Shown here: piece after piece, positions 1 through 9,192 of the stretch
Position numbering within the stretch: the stretch's first letter is position 1
Layout of the letters: every line of letters starts with the position of its first letter
Source of the DNA: Oscillatoriaceae cyanobacterium M7585_C2015_266
GTDB lineage: Bacteria > Cyanobacteriota > Cyanobacteriia > Cyanobacteriales > Oscillatoriaceae
Reading direction: 5' to 3'
Length of the DNA stretch: 64,000 nucleotides
NCBI GenBank assembly: GCA_015295835.1
Contig: DVEG01000015.1
Span: forward strand, 1-64,000
The notes under the pieces: model-generated
Told to the model about the DNA's origin: nothing
Seen by the model: the letters and a program-made list of their open reading frames with translations, nothing else
Databases searched by the model: none
Made by a program: the position numbers and the translations under genes

Positions 1-1
1 A

Positions 2-580
2 ACCGATTCTTCCTACGACAAAGAAAAACTGCAAGAGCGCTTAGCGAAACTAGCGGGAGGCGTTGCCGTGATCAAAGTCGGCGCTGCTACCGAAACCGAA
101 ATGAAGGATCGTAAGCTGCGCCTAGAAGACGCCATCAACGCAACCAAAGCGGCAGTAGAAGAAGGTATTGTTCCCGGTGGCGGTACCACTCTGGCTCACT
201 TGGCTCCTCAACTAGAAGAGTGGGCGCGAGCTAACCTCAAGAATGAAGAACTGACGGGAGCTCTGATTGTCGCCCGTGCTCTCTATGCTCCCCTGAAGCG
301 GATTGTGGACAATGCAGGTCAAAACGGTGCTATTATCGCCGAACGCGTCAAAGAGAAGGAATTTGACGTTGGTTACGATGCAGCCAAGGGCGAATTTGTA
401 AATATGTTTGAAGCTGGTATTGTCGATCCTGCCAAGGTGACTCGTTCGGCTCTTCAAAATGCCGCTTCCATCGCCAGCATGGTGTTGACAACTGAGTGCA
501 TTGTCGTTGATAAGCCCGAACCGAAGGAAAATACTGCTGCTGGCGCAAGCAGTATGGGCGGTGGCGACTTCGACTACTAA
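2..580 (+). CDS. groEL: Chaperonin GroEL, C-terminal part (5' truncated by window edge)
   Basis: The reading frame is open from base 2 and runs without a start codon of its own, so this is the last 192 codons of a 60-kDa chaperonin. The visible part covers the end of the apical domain, the intermediate domain and the C-terminal equatorial domain. Diagnostic stretches are [36 protein letters not shown] and the late segment ending [14 protein letters not shown]. GroEL forms the ATP-driven cytosolic folding chamber with GroES. The tail ends GGGDFDY rather than the GGM repeat of enterobacterial GroEL; as I recall, DFDY-type tails are usual for the cyanobacterial GroEL1 that is co-transcribed with groES. 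The upstream part is outside the window, so an operon with groES cannot be checked. Confidence 0.97.
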   Translation, partial: TDSSYDKEKLQERLAKLAGGVAVIKVGAATETEMKDRKLRLEDAINATKAAVEEGIVPGGGTTLAHLAPQLEEWARANLKNEELTGALIVARALYAPLKRIVDNAGQNGAIIAERVKEKEFDVGYDAAKGEFVNMFEAGIVDPAKVTRSALQNAASIASMVLTTECIVVDKPEPKENTAAGASSMGGGDFDY

Positions 581-592
581 TTCCTGTATCTT

Positions 593-650
593 CCCCACCT
601 ATCGAGGGTGGGGCTGGAATTCCGAATGTTAGGGTGGGCAATGCCTGCCC
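593..650 (+). terminator. Two hairpins after groEL
   Basis: CCCCACC (593-599) pairs with GGTGGGG (607-613), and GGGCA (636-640) with TGCCC (646-650), the latter followed by TATTTATGCTTTT. The second is the better candidate for groEL termination; neither has a clean run of T. Confidence 0.4.
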
Positions 651-714
651 TATTTATGCTTTTCTCCCAGTCTTACTCCCTAACCTAAATATCTTGTGTA
701 CCTCTTTATCCTGT

Positions 715-1563
715 TTACTTCGCTTTCAAATTCTCCGCTTTTACTAAGACGGCTAATTCTTTTAAAAGTACGTCTTGCTCCTGTTTAATTGCCTCTAGCC
801 TTTTTAAAATATTTACCATCCTATTTAGCCTATCGTTTTTCTTGTTTTTATTTACATTTAAATTTAAAATCAACTTATAACTCCTTTTTTCAAAAATTTG
901 AAAAAACAATTTAACCGGAGCGATTAGTATAGATATCCATGTTTCTACTATCAAAATGCCAAACGCTTTCAGCAACCCTGCTAATAAAACAATCAGCCCG
1001 ATAAAAATCACAATACTTTGGATGGGGTGACTCACTAGCCAGAATATCAACGGATGAGTTTTAATCCATTCATTGATAAGCGAACTAATATAAAATTGAT
1101 TAAATTTTTCAAATGGCTCTAAAAACGAATTTTTTGCTTTTTCTGTAAAAGTAGTGACAGCATGCATGGTTTCAGCTACCGCACTTTTGGATATATCGGT
1201 AATGGCTGAAACTGTCAATAAGGCACCATCAGCAGCGGTAAGAGCAGAATTTGTACTGATAGCGATCGCTTCTTTTGCTTGCTCTACAGTCTGAGAAAGT
1301 ACCGCCAACACTTTTGCAGTCATTTCCGAAACGCTATGCGTCGAGCCTTCAGTAGCTGTCGATATTTCTGCCGCTGGAATGATAGAAGTAACCTCAGAGC
1401 AGGGAGGAGAAGCGAGCGCCTTTTTTCCTGTTACTACAGGCAGATAATTCTTAGCTTTTTCTGCAGCGTCTGTCAAAGATATTACCGCTTTCTGTGCTAT
1501 TTCATGCAAAAAATCTTTTGTCTTCTGAAATTCTTGAGAAACATTCGGAAGTGCAAATTCCAT
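715..1563 (-). CDS. Hypothetical membrane protein, amphipathic helical
   Basis: I do not recognise a named family for this 282-residue protein. Residues 1-150 are rich in Ala, Lys, Glu, Thr and Ser and read as long amphipathic helices (for example LTDAAEKAKNYL and AVLSQTVEQAKEAIA), similar in style to apolipoprotein or LEA-like helices. Around residues 170-225 there is a hydrophobic stretch with at least one, probably two, membrane segments (IFIGLIVLLAGLLKAFGILI and the following ILIAPVKLFF). The last 50 residues are basic and may form a coiled coil (RMVNILKRLEAIKQEQDVLLKELAVL). No signal peptide is visible. A peripheral or integral membrane role is inference. It is transcribed away from groEL and probably alone. 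Confidence 0.75.
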   Translation of the reverse strand: MEFALPNVSQEFQKTKDFLHEIAQKAVISLTDAAEKAKNYLPVVTGKKALASPPCSEVTSIIPAAEISTATEGSTHSVSEMTAKVLAVLSQTVEQAKEAIAISTNSALTAADGALLTVSAITDISKSAVAETMHAVTTFTEKAKNSFLEPFEKFNQFYISSLINEWIKTHPLIFWLVSHPIQSIVIFIGLIVLLAGLLKAFGILIVETWISILIAPVKLFFQIFEKRSYKLILNLNVNKNKKNDRLNRMVNILKRLEAIKQEQDVLLKELAVLVKAENLKAK

Positions 1564-1629
1564 AATTTACTTGCCGCTATCGACTAGAAAATTCTGCATC
1601 AGTTGCGATCTTATCACCTTTTAGCAACA

Positions 1630-1667
1630 GAAAAACCGGATTTCTTCCAAGAGAAACCCGGTTTCTA
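1630..1667. repeat. Imperfect palindrome of the ACCGGGTTTCT family (copy 1)
   Basis: AGAAACCGGGTTTCT (minus strand) faces AGAAATCCGGTTTTTCT across a short loop. It lies directly behind the stop codon of the SH3b gene and probably also acts as its terminator (the minus strand reads GGTTTTTCT at the end). Related palindromes lie near 35378-35437 and 40585-40630. Confidence 0.6.
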
Positions 1668-1670
1668 GCA

Positions 1671-2318
1671 TTAACGACACATAACCAGACTATTTGCCGA
1701 AACGTAGCCAGCAACAGGAGCGGTTATCTCAATCCAGTTGCGCGCCTCTCCGTTTTTATCCGGGATAAGCTTATAGTTGGAAACCAGCGTTACTCGTGCA
1801 TTTGCCGCTATACCCCCCCGAACAGCAGATCTTCTGGAGGCATCAGCACGAATCAACAAACCCTGCGGAGCCTTGCGGGGATCTACTTGGCGGCAAAGGC
1901 TTGCTGTCGAACCCGTTGAAGGGCTAGGGGTAGCTGCACTAGAACACATAATCAGATTAGTTTTGTTGTTGGCAAATCCAGTTGAAACATATCCTCGTAC
2001 GGGAGAAACGATTTCAACCCAGAGACGACCATTTGGTTCGGAGATTTCTTTGTAGCCTTGAACGAGAGTCACCTGAGTGTTGTATCCTACACTACCCCGC
2101 TGACGGGAGGCGGCTCTGGGTTGTTCACGAACGATCAAACCTTCTCTGACATTAACGCGACGGCAGAGATTTGTTGTTGCTTGTGCGACTTGATAAGAAC
2201 TGCTATTCTCAATAAAGGGCGATGCAACGGCGGTTGTAGAATTTGTCAAACTCCCTGCAGTTAACAAGAGTCCACTAATTAATAATGTGGGTTTTTCCCA
2301 CTGAAGAGAAATTTTCAT
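1671..2318 (-). CDS. Secreted protein with two SH3b-type domains
   Basis: The 215-residue product begins with a basic, hydrophobic leader (residues 1 to about 33, ending near TAVAS-PF), so it is likely exported by Sec. Two homologous halves follow, roughly residues 50-122 and 139-214. Each has a pattern of a Cys-Arg start, 'glyc-Leu-ile-val/ile-Arg', 'VTLV..YK.I' and 'W(V/I)EI..PV.GYVS', ending in MC. This is the bacterial SH3 (SH3b/SH3_3) layout used for binding cell-wall peptides or other ligands. Cysteines at the start and end of each half (CRR...MC, CRQ...MC) could form a disulfide within each domain; that is inference. No catalytic domain is attached, so this is probably an accessory binding protein of the periplasm or cell wall. 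Confidence 0.85.
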   Translation of the reverse strand: MKISLQWEKPTLLISGLLLTAGSLTNSTTAVASPFIENSSSYQVAQATTNLCRRVNVREGLIVREQPRAASRQRGSVGYNTQVTLVQGYKEISEPNGRLWVEIVSPVRGYVSTGFANNKTNLIMCSSAATPSPSTGSTASLCRQVDPRKAPQGLLIRADASRRSAVRGGIAANARVTLVSNYKLIPDKNGEARNWIEITAPVAGYVSANSLVMCR

Positions 2319-2945
2319 TTGGTTAACTCCTCATCTAACCACATTGTTTGTGTTAATGTGCTCACTGACGTATTTACTAGCGCTTTAAATCGACAGTTTG
2401 CGCAGCGCTTGTATCCTGACTGTAATGCTGTAGGCGTATGGAAAGCTGCGATCGCAGCCGAGCAGAATCAGCGCTCGCTATGAATTCCTTTCATGCTTAC
2501 AGCTTTTGATACTAGCTGTTTTTTAATTCAACCCTGATGATAAATTTTCCGGCTTGAGTGGCTTGCCTATTTTTTTACTTTTGCTTGCACTTGCCACTTT
2601 TTAGGATTATGTTATATTATAATTAAAAGTTTCTTTGCCAATGTCCGGAGGTTTACAATACAGATACAAGCATAAAACTTTTTTAAATTTCAATAATTCT
2701 CTGTTATTGACAATCTCTGGACAAGCGAGTACCAACAGTCATAGACAGTCAAATAAGCCCATTTTTCATAAGACAAAATAAATGAATACTTATTTTTTAT
2801 AAAAAAGTGGCGAAATGTGCAAAGGGATCATTTTTAAGACTATTAAAATATTTTTAAAAAATTTTGTTTATTTGTTTTTAGTTTTTAAAGTAATTTTTGC
2901 GCGGATAGTTGCGATTATCAGAAGCGACTATCCGTGCATTGCCTG
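2319..2945. other. Gene-free 627-bp interval between ilvD and the SH3b gene
   Basis: It is AT-rich with long T/A runs. It contains the palindrome GCTGCGATCGCAGC (a HIP1 site, near 2447-2460), a GCGCTCGC octamer at 2471, and the hairpin listed separately next to ilvD. I see no coding sequence or recognisable RNA gene. It must hold the promoter for the SH3b gene, but no strong promoter boxes stand out. Confidence 0.5.
2899..2937. terminator. Hairpin just downstream of ilvD
   Basis: GCGCGGATAGT (2899-2909) pairs with ACTATCCGTGC (2927-2937), eleven pairs with one G-T wobble. It begins 8 bp after the ilvD stop. On the minus strand the stem is followed by AAAAATT rather than T, so it may protect the mRNA end instead of being a classical intrinsic terminator. 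Confidence 0.45.
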
Positions 2946-4628
2946 TTATAAATTCAAATCGGTGACAGCACCCAAACTGCTGGAAGAAACCAATTTGGCA
3001 TATTTCGCTAGCACACCTCTTGTATAGCGGGGTTGAGGTGGTTGCCAAGCAGCGCGACGTTGGGCTAATTCCTGATCGGAAACGTGCAGGTGCAAAAGAC
3101 GCTTTGTCGCGTCGATAGTGATAGTATCGCCTTCGCGGACGAGAGCGATCGCTCCGCCGACTGCTGCTTCTGGAGCAACGTGACCTACAACCATGCCATA
3201 AGTCCCGCCGGAGAAGCGCCCATCAGTAATCAAGCCTACTTTATCCCCCAAGCCAGCGCCAATAATTGCCGAGGTAGGTGCGAGCATTTCTCGCATTCCG
3301 GGGCCGCCTTTTGGTCCTTCATAGCGAATTACCACAATATCACCGGCTTGGATTTGCCCTGCTAGAATTGCTGCCAAACAGGCTTCTTCAGATTCAAAAA
3401 CACGAGCGGGACCAGTGATGCTGGGTACTTTCACGCCGGTAATTTTAGCCACTGCTCCTTCGCTGGCTAAATTGCCTTTCAAAATTGCCAAGTGACCTTG
3501 AGGGTAGACAGGATTATCCCAGGGACGGATGACATCTTGGCCTGCTGGCGGTTCGTCTGGGACATCTGCCAAGACTTCGGCAATAGTTTGACCGGTGATG
3601 GTGAGGGCGTCGCCGTGGAGCAAGTCGTGTACCAGCAGCATTTTCATTACTTGGGGAATGCCGCCGACTTTATGCAGATCGATGGTGACATAGCGGCCAC
3701 TGGGTTTGAGGTCACAAAGTACGGGTACACGTTCGCGAATAGTTTCAAAATCGTCAAGGGTTAAGGGAACTTCGCTTGCGTGGGCGATCGCCAACAAATG
3801 TAGCACGGCATTTGTCGAACCCCCCACTGCCATTACCACAGCAATAGCATTTTCAAACGCCTTGCGGGTGAGAATTTGGCGGGGCAAAATCTGCTTGCGA
3901 ATTGCTTCTACCAAGACAACGCCTGATTTTTCGGCACTTTCGGCTTTTTCGGCATCTTCTGCTGCCATTGTCGAGGAATAAGGCAGACTTAATCCCATTG
4001 CCTCAATAACACTGGACATGGTATTTGCCGTATACATGCCGCCGCAGGCACCGGCACCGGGGCAAGCATTTCGTTCCACTGCCATTAGCTCTGTTTCGTC
4101 AATCTTGCCGGCGCTGTATTCTCCGACTGCCTCGAAGGCGCTGACAATAGTGAGCTCGCGCCCTTTGTAGTGTCCTGGTTTGATGGTACCTGCGTAGACG
4201 AAAATAGAGGGGATATTCATGCGGGCGATCGCAATCATTGCTCCCGGCATATTTTTGTCGCAGCCGCCAATAGCCAGCACCCCGTCCATACTCTGGCCAT
4301 TGCACACCGTTTCGAGCGAGTCGGCAATTACTTCTCGTGACACCAGGGAATATTTCATCCCTTCCGTGCCCATAGAGATGCCATCGCTAATTGTAATTGT
4401 GCCAAACATCTGGGGCATTGCGCCGGCGGCACGAACTCCCGCTTCTGCTCTTTGTGCCAGTTGATTAATGCCGATATTGCAGGGAGTAATATTGCTGTAT
4501 CCGTTTGCAATCCCCACAATTGGTTTAGTAAAATCCTCATCTTTAAAACCAACCGCACGCAGCATTGCCCGGTTGGGCGAGCGTTGCACGCCTTGGGTGA
4601 CGACAGAGCTTCTAATATTATCTGGCAT
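2946..4628 (-). CDS. ilvD: Dihydroxy-acid dehydratase
   Basis: This 560-residue protein matches the IlvD/Edd family over its full usual length. It dehydrates 2,3-dihydroxy-isovalerate and 2,3-dihydroxy-3-methylvalerate to the 2-oxo acids in valine and isoleucine synthesis, in the cytosol. Visible signatures are [27 protein letters not shown] (cluster-ligand cysteines) and the C-terminal [20 protein letters not shown]. It probably carries an Fe-S cluster and Mg2+. The start [20 protein letters not shown] is preceded by GGGAAGGA at a suitable distance and matches the usual family N-terminus. It stands alone: the upstream neighbour is divergent and no other ilv or leu gene is nearby. Confidence 0.97.
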   Translation of the reverse strand: MPDNIRSSVVTQGVQRSPNRAMLRAVGFKDEDFTKPIVGIANGYSNITPCNIGINQLAQRAEAGVRAAGAMPQMFGTITISDGISMGTEGMKYSLVSREVIADSLETVCNGQSMDGVLAIGGCDKNMPGAMIAIARMNIPSIFVYAGTIKPGHYKGRELTIVSAFEAVGEYSAGKIDETELMAVERNACPGAGACGGMYTANTMSSVIEAMGLSLPYSSTMAAEDAEKAESAEKSGVVLVEAIRKQILPRQILTRKAFENAIAVVMAVGGSTNAVLHLLAIAHASEVPLTLDDFETIRERVPVLCDLKPSGRYVTIDLHKVGGIPQVMKMLLVHDLLHGDALTITGQTIAEVLADVPDEPPAGQDVIRPWDNPVYPQGHLAILKGNLASEGAVAKITGVKVPSITGPARVFESEEACLAAILAGQIQAGDIVVIRYEGPKGGPGMREMLAPTSAIIGAGLGDKVGLITDGRFSGGTYGMVVGHVAPEAAVGGAIALVREGDTITIDATKRLLHLHVSDQELAQRRAAWQPPQPRYTRGVLAKYAKLVSSSSLGAVTDLNL

Positions 4629-4947
4629 TGAAGGTTCCTTCCCGTAAAAGCTTTTAAGCTGTCACCTTTCAGTTGTCAGTTGTCAGGTTTCAAGGCTGTT
4701 TGAAACCCTTGCGTCGAAGCACATTTTTTCGCTTACGAGCTGGGTGGCTAGCTATTTTTGATTGTCTGCTTGCTTTTGCAGCTCAGCATCAGCTAGAAAC
4801 AATTTTTAATAAGCGCTCGCCGCGGTTGCTTCCTGCCCATAGTCAAGCTGAAAAATTGACAGCCAAAATTTTTTGCCCGATAAAACGATACATTAAAACC
4901 ACCTCTAAAAAGACATGTTTATCGATAGAGCCCGTGAGGCAGATGTA
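4629..4947. other. Divergent intergenic region, ilvD / pentapeptide gene
   Basis: 319 bp between two divergent genes, so it should hold both promoters. It contains a short direct repeat CAGTTGTCAGTTGTCAG (around 4671-4687) and a GCGCTCGC octamer at 4813. Apart from that nothing specific is seen. Confidence 0.4.
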
Positions 4948-5787
4948 ATGGATGCCAATGAACTTATACAGCGCTATGCCGCAGGTGAAAGAGACTTTCG
5001 CGAATTAACACTAATAGGTGCCAACCTCCAAGGTATCGAGCTCAGCGGAGCTAACCTGCGGCTTGCCAATCTGCGCGGAGCCAACCTGCGTGGAGCGAAA
5101 CTGAGCGGGGTTAACCTGCGGGAAGCCATTCTTGCCGATGCTGACCTCAGTGAGGCCAATCTTAGCCAAGCCAATCTGATCAGTGCTGATCTCAGCGAAG
5201 CAAACCTAGAAAAAACAAACCTACATGAAACCAATTTAAGCAGGGCAAACTTGATTAAAGCAATTTTACGGGAAGCAGATTTAAGTGAAAGTCTTTTAAG
5301 TGAAACAAAACTGAGCCAAGCCAACCTGCAAAAAGCTAACCTCAGTGATACCAATATGAGTCGGGCTTTGCTAATGGAAACCAATATGGAGGGAGCCAAC
5401 CTAGAAGGAGCCAACCTTTCTCTCGCTATTCTCAATGGGGCGAACCTAGAATTAGTCAACCTGACAAACGCCATTCTCAATGGAGCTAATTTGAGTGGTA
5501 GTAATTTGAGCGGCGCGAATCTGAGTAAAGCAAAACTAAGCGGTTCAAATTTGACGGGAGCAAATTTGAGCAAGGCTCAACTGCGTGTGACAAATTTGAG
5601 TTGGTCAACACTGCGAGAGGTAAACCTTAGTGGCGCCACCCTTTATCGCGCCAAGCTGAGCTGGTCCAACTTGACTGGGGCTAACCTCAGTGATGCCATC
5701 CTCATCGATACAAATCTTTATCACGTCAATCTCCGAGATGCTCAATTGCGGGGGGCAATTATGCCGGATGGCAAAACTCACGATTAA
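4948..5787 (+). CDS. Cytosolic pentapeptide-repeat protein
   Basis: Nearly the whole 279-residue protein is built of A(N/D)LXX pentapeptides (GANLRGANLRGAKLSG and so on) from about residue 18 to 270, which predicts a right-handed quadrilateral beta helix. I chose ATG 4948 (MDANELIQRYAAGERDF) over an in-frame ATG at 4915. This N-terminus is a typical family start in cyanobacteria, and GTGAGG lies about 8 bases before it. No signal peptide or membrane segment is present. Known members include DNA mimics that bind gyrase, but most cyanobacterial ones have no known role, and no function is assigned here. Its high repeat content creates a long antisense open frame that is not a gene. Confidence 0.9.
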   Translation: MDANELIQRYAAGERDFRELTLIGANLQGIELSGANLRLANLRGANLRGAKLSGVNLREAILADADLSEANLSQANLISADLSEANLEKTNLHETNLSRANLIKAILREADLSESLLSETKLSQANLQKANLSDTNMSRALLMETNMEGANLEGANLSLAILNGANLELVNLTNAILNGANLSGSNLSGANLSKAKLSGSNLTGANLSKAQLRVTNLSWSTLREVNLSGATLYRAKLSWSNLTGANLSDAILIDTNLYHVNLRDAQLRGAIMPDGKTHD

Positions 5788-5806
5788 AAACTAAACTAAA
5801 ACTATC

Positions 5807-6505
5807 TCAGGAACTAAAATCAGCTGGGAAAGATTGCCAGAATTGATCAACACTTACAAATTCATCCCCCTGCTCCAGCAGCCAGGGGATTACTTCTGCC
5901 GCTGTTGCCGCCACGTCTTCGCCGCCGCAGTAGCCGTCATGCAAAACTATTAGAGAGCCTGGTTGCACTTGCTGCCGCAGCCGCTGCACAACGACGGATA
6001 CTCCCGGACGAACCCAATCTTCTGGCACTACGCTCCACATCACTGTTCGGTAGTTCCATTGCCGCAATCTCTTTAAGGTACGGGCCACAAATAAACCGTT
6101 GGGAGGACGCACGTCTCTGAAGGTTCTGCGTACCTGCTGCAAATCTAGATCGCAGGCGGCTGCGATCGCCTCTTGAGTTTTTTCTAAACTCTGCCGCAGT
6201 TCGGCATCAGATAATAGTGGAAAGCTGCGATGATTCCATCCATGCAGTCCGATCCAATGCCCTCTGCGATATACTTCTTTAGCAACTTCTGGCCACCGCT
6301 CTACGCATATTCCTAACCAAAAGAAACTGGCTTTAATTTTGTAGCGTTCTAATACTTCTAGCAATTGGGGCGTATATTGCGGATGCGGACCATCGTCAAA
6401 GGTGAGAGCTAGCGAGCGCTCACTGCCATCACCCGCCCACAGGCAGTTGGGAAAGGCGGGCTTGAGTATTTTATACAGTAAAGGAATAAGCGGCGCCAAT
6501 TGCAT
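5807..6505 (-). CDS. Polysaccharide deacetylase (NodB homology domain)
   Basis: The NodB fold covers most of the 232 residues. Motif 1 is TFDDGP (residues 35-40) with the two catalytic/metal aspartates. Motif 2 is HGWNH (metal histidines). Further on RRTFRDVRPPNG and the late DW and LHDG motifs complete the family pattern. Enzymes of this family remove N- or O-acetyl groups from cell-wall or exopolysaccharide sugars using Zn2+ or similar. The frame is open to a GTG at 6601, which would add 32 residues, but MQLAPLIPLLYKILKP at 6505 matches how homologs usually begin. No cleavable signal is clear; the N-terminal hydrophobic stretch may anchor it to the membrane. It lies 20 bp from the convergent pentapeptide gene. 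Confidence 0.88.
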   Translation of the reverse strand: MQLAPLIPLLYKILKPAFPNCLWAGDGSERSLALTFDDGPHPQYTPQLLEVLERYKIKASFFWLGICVERWPEVAKEVYRRGHWIGLHGWNHRSFPLLSDAELRQSLEKTQEAIAAACDLDLQQVRRTFRDVRPPNGLFVARTLKRLRQWNYRTVMWSVVPEDWVRPGVSVVVQRLRQQVQPGSLIVLHDGYCGGEDVAATAAEVIPWLLEQGDEFVSVDQFWQSFPADFSS

Positions 6506-6668
6506 GGTCGCTTTCACTTTCACTTCTCTTGTTTTAAATATTTTTCTAGCAATTTGAGACAGGGCTTCCTCACGTCTAGCAACTATTGTTGCTAGCGTCA
6601 CCTGCGAGCAGTCACTTGCGCGGGTTAAATCTTTATCGCCCCTTTATTTACTGACTACGGAAAGCTTT

Positions 6669-6899
6669 TTAGCCAAAAAGCTCTACCATTTGTCTTTCCT
6701 GAGCCAGATCGCGGATTAGCGACAGCTTCGAGCGGATGTAGGCATTGAGAACACTAGCTTCATCGTTGTTTAGTGGGCAATTGCTTTTAACTTGGTTGAG
6801 CAACCATTGCTCTAAGCTAGCATCATCCAAGTTTAACAGAATGTTTACTTGGGTGCTTTCAATCAAAGACCAGAGCTGGCGCAGCATTAAGGGAGTCAT
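6669..6899 (-). CDS. Small conserved cyanobacterial protein of unknown function
   Basis: This 76-residue protein (MTPLMLRQLWSLIEST...) is largely helical and acidic, with no signal or membrane segment. I recognise the beginning (LRQLWSLIE) as typical of small hypothetical proteins found widely in cyanobacteria, but no function is known to me. TATAACCTCCTTCTAG just upstream (plus-strand view) gives an AAGGAGG ribosome site on the minus strand, an unusually strong one, which supports expression. Confidence 0.75.
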   Translation of the reverse strand: MTPLMLRQLWSLIESTQVNILLNLDDASLEQWLLNQVKSNCPLNNDEASVLNAYIRSKLSLIRDLAQERQMVELFG

Positions 6900-7288
6900 A
6901 TAACCTCCTTCTAGTGTGAACCCATCTCCTGTATTCGGGATGGTGTGAAATCGGTCTTTTTTGGCCGTAAGTAGGGAGACCTACAGAACCCTTTTTTAGA
7001 TTTGCTTAATTATTCCAGTCTGCTTTTACCATAGCTGAATATCTCAAAATCGCAAACGAAAACACACAATACGCAACAAGACTTACAAAATGTTTAATAA
7101 TGTTTAATAACTCGCAATCATAGTTTTCCTTGAAGCGCTTAATCCCCCTAAAACCACGTCCCGCTCGCCTCTTAAGGCTGCTGCATGCCCCCTGTCTAGC
7201 TAATTTGCTTGAGTAGAAAAGTAACTTTAAGTGCCAAAAGCTAGCAGTAGAGCTGCTCTTGCCTGCACTCGCATATTTTATTTTTCCA
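6900..7288. other. 389-bp leader/intergenic region between a tRNA and a small gene
   Basis: It holds a perfect Shine-Dalgarno for the small gene and a tandem AATGTTTAATAATGTTTAATAA near 7088-7109. No further gene or structured RNA is evident. Confidence 0.4.
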
Positions 7289-7361
7289 TGGAGAATACCG
7301 GACTCGAACCGGTGACCTCTGCGGTGCGATCGCAGCGCTCTACCAACTGAGCTAATTCCCC
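7289..7361 (-). tRNA. tRNA-Ala, anticodon CGC
   Basis: The 73-nt minus-strand sequence folds as a normal cloverleaf: acceptor GGGGAAT/ATTCTCC, D arm GCTC..GAGC, anticodon arm CTGCG-ATCGCAC-CGCAG with anticodon CGC (reads GCG), and T arm ACCGG-TTCGAGT-CCGGT. The acceptor contains the G3-U70 wobble pair, the alanine identity element, and A73. CCA is not encoded. A HIP1 octamer GCGATCGC spans the 5' anticodon stem and the anticodon loop. Confidence 0.96.
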
Positions 7362-7459
7362 CTGGCGCGACATCACTTCTACCTTAATTGTAGCATTAAC
7401 TCTTCAATATACACCAGAAATTTACCCAAATATTTTTTTCACCCCCTTTTTCCTAGCTT

Positions 7460-8182
7460 CTATTCAGGGTTTGGCTGAGAGACAGCCCGCTGATATACTT
7501 GCTGCACCCGCTCCCATTCTAAATCCAACAAGTAATCCACTACCCAATTAGCATGGCGTTGGAGCATGTGCATAGGATAACTATTGGATACCCCCACAAC
7601 CTGCATACCCGCTTTTTTGGCTGCTTCGATCCCGACAAAAGTGTCTTCAATCGCCAGACACTCTTGCGCCTTTAGCTGGAGCTCCGGATAAACTAGGTTA
7701 AGACGTTCTACCGCCAACAAATAACCGTCGGGTTGAGGCTTGCTATTAGTCAAATCATCCCCGGCGACGATTACAGCAAAGTGTTCGGCAAGGTTGATGC
7801 GATTTAATACAATTTCGATCTCTCGTCGTAGTGCCCCGCTGACTATGCCTAAGACAAGTTGCATGTCTCGCAGTTTAGCAATGAATTCTGCCAATCCCGG
7901 ATAAATCGGCAAAGGCTCAGTAGTTTCTAGGTACTGCTGGTAAGATTTGGCTTTGCGTTCAATCAGTTGCTTTAAGTAGCTTTCGCTTACTACCCTTCCC
8001 CTACTGGTGAGCAAGTCGCGGATGCAAGCGCGATCGCTTCGCCCCAGACACATCTGTCGGAACTCATCTCGTTTGGGTCGCAAGTTTTCCGCAATCAGCA
8101 ATTCTTCTATCAACTTAGCATGAATGCGCTCATCGTTTATTATTACCCCATTGAAATCAAATAAAACAGCTTTTAAACTCAT
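7460..8182 (-). CDS. HAD-superfamily hydrolase (phosphoglucomutase/phosphatase-like)
   Basis: This 240-residue protein has the HAD IA layout: motif I VLFDFNGVI (Asp9 nucleophile), a helical cap (residues 15-95), motif II IVSG, and motif III/IV with Lys in SKPQPDGY and the acidic pair in CLAIEDTFVGIEAAKKAGM. Such enzymes dephosphorylate small sugar phosphates or isomerise them through an aspartyl-phosphate. In motif I the second Asp (general acid/base) is Asn11, DFN instead of DFD. I recall the same FNGVI in homologs from other cyanobacteria, so it is probably not a mutation but a subfamily feature; it would weaken or change catalysis. The substrate cannot be inferred. Confidence 0.85.
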   Translation of the reverse strand: MSLKAVLFDFNGVIINDERIHAKLIEELLIAENLRPKRDEFRQMCLGRSDRACIRDLLTSRGRVVSESYLKQLIERKAKSYQQYLETTEPLPIYPGLAEFIAKLRDMQLVLGIVSGALRREIEIVLNRINLAEHFAVIVAGDDLTNSKPQPDGYLLAVERLNLVYPELQLKAQECLAIEDTFVGIEAAKKAGMQVVGVSNSYPMHMLQRHANWVVDYLLDLEWERVQQVYQRAVSQPNPE

Positions 8183-8717
8183 GGACTCAGCGGAGCTTAG
8201 GTAAAACCAGAGGAGGAATGCCCTTGGGGTGCTGAAAGCGTTTGGACGTTTAATGTCTGAGGCGCTACTTTTAAAGTGCTGCTCTCTTTATTTATGTACC
8301 AACTTTTTTATGTACCAACGTGGTTACTCCAAATCTCGCGGCTCCCCTACAGGCATCTACATAAAGGGTGCAGGCTTTCACCTACTGTTTTTTAAAATAT
8401 CATTTTATCAATCTCTCTGGCACTATTGACTTGCGCGCTCGCCCTTCCTGAAACCCGCTTTGGCCACTTTCAGAAATTTTTCTTACTTTCTTAATTACAT
8501 GTACATATTCTTTGTTTTCCAGCTATCTCTTTTCACATAAGCCAATTTCCCCCTCGACTCAATTGATATAAACTTATAAACTAACACAAATACATAACTT
8601 GATAAAAATTCATTTTTACTTAAATTTTGTCTATATAAAATCTCTTGACATTTCGATAAAAAATTGCTAGTTTCTACCTAGCCATGTGCTGGTTGTAAAA
8701 TTACTGTAGGTAAAAGC
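8183..8717. other. 535-bp divergent intergenic region without a gene
   Basis: AT-rich. TTATGTACCAAC occurs twice within 25 bp (near 8293-8320). A GCGCTCGC octamer is at 8435. No convincing coding potential, tRNA or repeat family is seen. Confidence 0.4.
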
Positions 8718-9086
8718 ATGAAAATAAAAGATTTGTTTTTAGGAGCAGGTATCAGCCTATTATTATCCAGCATAGCGCTTCCTGCTGTTTCTGAAACCAC
8801 TATAACCTCCATCAAAGTAGGCGGCAAAGACGTAAAAGTTCTTAACATGCCCATTTTTATAGTACCCGATCGCTTTGGAACGCCCATAATGAAGCCGACT
8901 AAAGAAAGTTCCGATCGCCGATACAAGTTACTAGAAATTTTGCCGAAGCCGATAACGCAAGAAGTAGTGCAGGAAAAACCGCCAAAACCGAAAAGACTTT
9001 ACAGAATGGTGCGGGTTCGAGATAGAAAAACCAGAAAGTCAATTCAAGTAGCCGTAGAAGTTATCTCTCAAATACCCAAGCGGTAA
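8718..9086 (+). CDS. Hypothetical exported protein
   Basis: A 122-residue product with a clean Sec-type signal peptide: MKIKDLFLGAGISLLLSS then AVS-E at about residue 26. The mature part begins with a short beta-rich segment (TTITSIKVGGKDVKVLNMP), continues as a basic Pro/Lys-rich region (EKPPKPKRLYRMVRVRDRKTRK), and is strongly positively charged at its end. I do not recognise a family. The basic tail suggests binding to nucleic acid, membrane lipid or anionic polymer outside the cytosol, which is only inference. It appears monocistronic, with a hairpin terminator downstream. Confidence 0.7.
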   Translation: MKIKDLFLGAGISLLLSSIALPAVSETTITSIKVGGKDVKVLNMPIFIVPDRFGTPIMKPTKESSDRRYKLLEILPKPITQEVVQEKPPKPKRLYRMVRVRDRKTRKSIQVAVEVISQIPKR

Positions 9087-9102
9087 AGTTAAACCCTAGA
9101 GG

Positions 9103-9135
9103 AGCAAGGAAGGCAATTCATTCAGCCTTCCTGCT
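9103..9135. terminator. Hairpin between convergent genes
   Basis: AGCAAGGAAGGC (9103-9114) pairs with GCCTTCCTGCT (9125-9135) with one bulged base and a 10-nt loop. It is placed to end transcripts from both sides. Confidence 0.5.
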
Positions 9136-9192
9136 TCCAAGAGGAAGAGTAGAATATCTAGGTACTTTTTTTGACACTGGTAAAATTATATT

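Noticed and set aside
212-641. Minus-strand frames across groEL
   Set aside because: Fully inside a highly conserved gene; composition is a shadow.
4974-5573. Antisense frame of 199 residues inside the pentapeptide gene
   Set aside because: It mirrors the repeat codons of the real gene and has biased, repetitive composition (RLAPLR). No ribosome site; not a gene.
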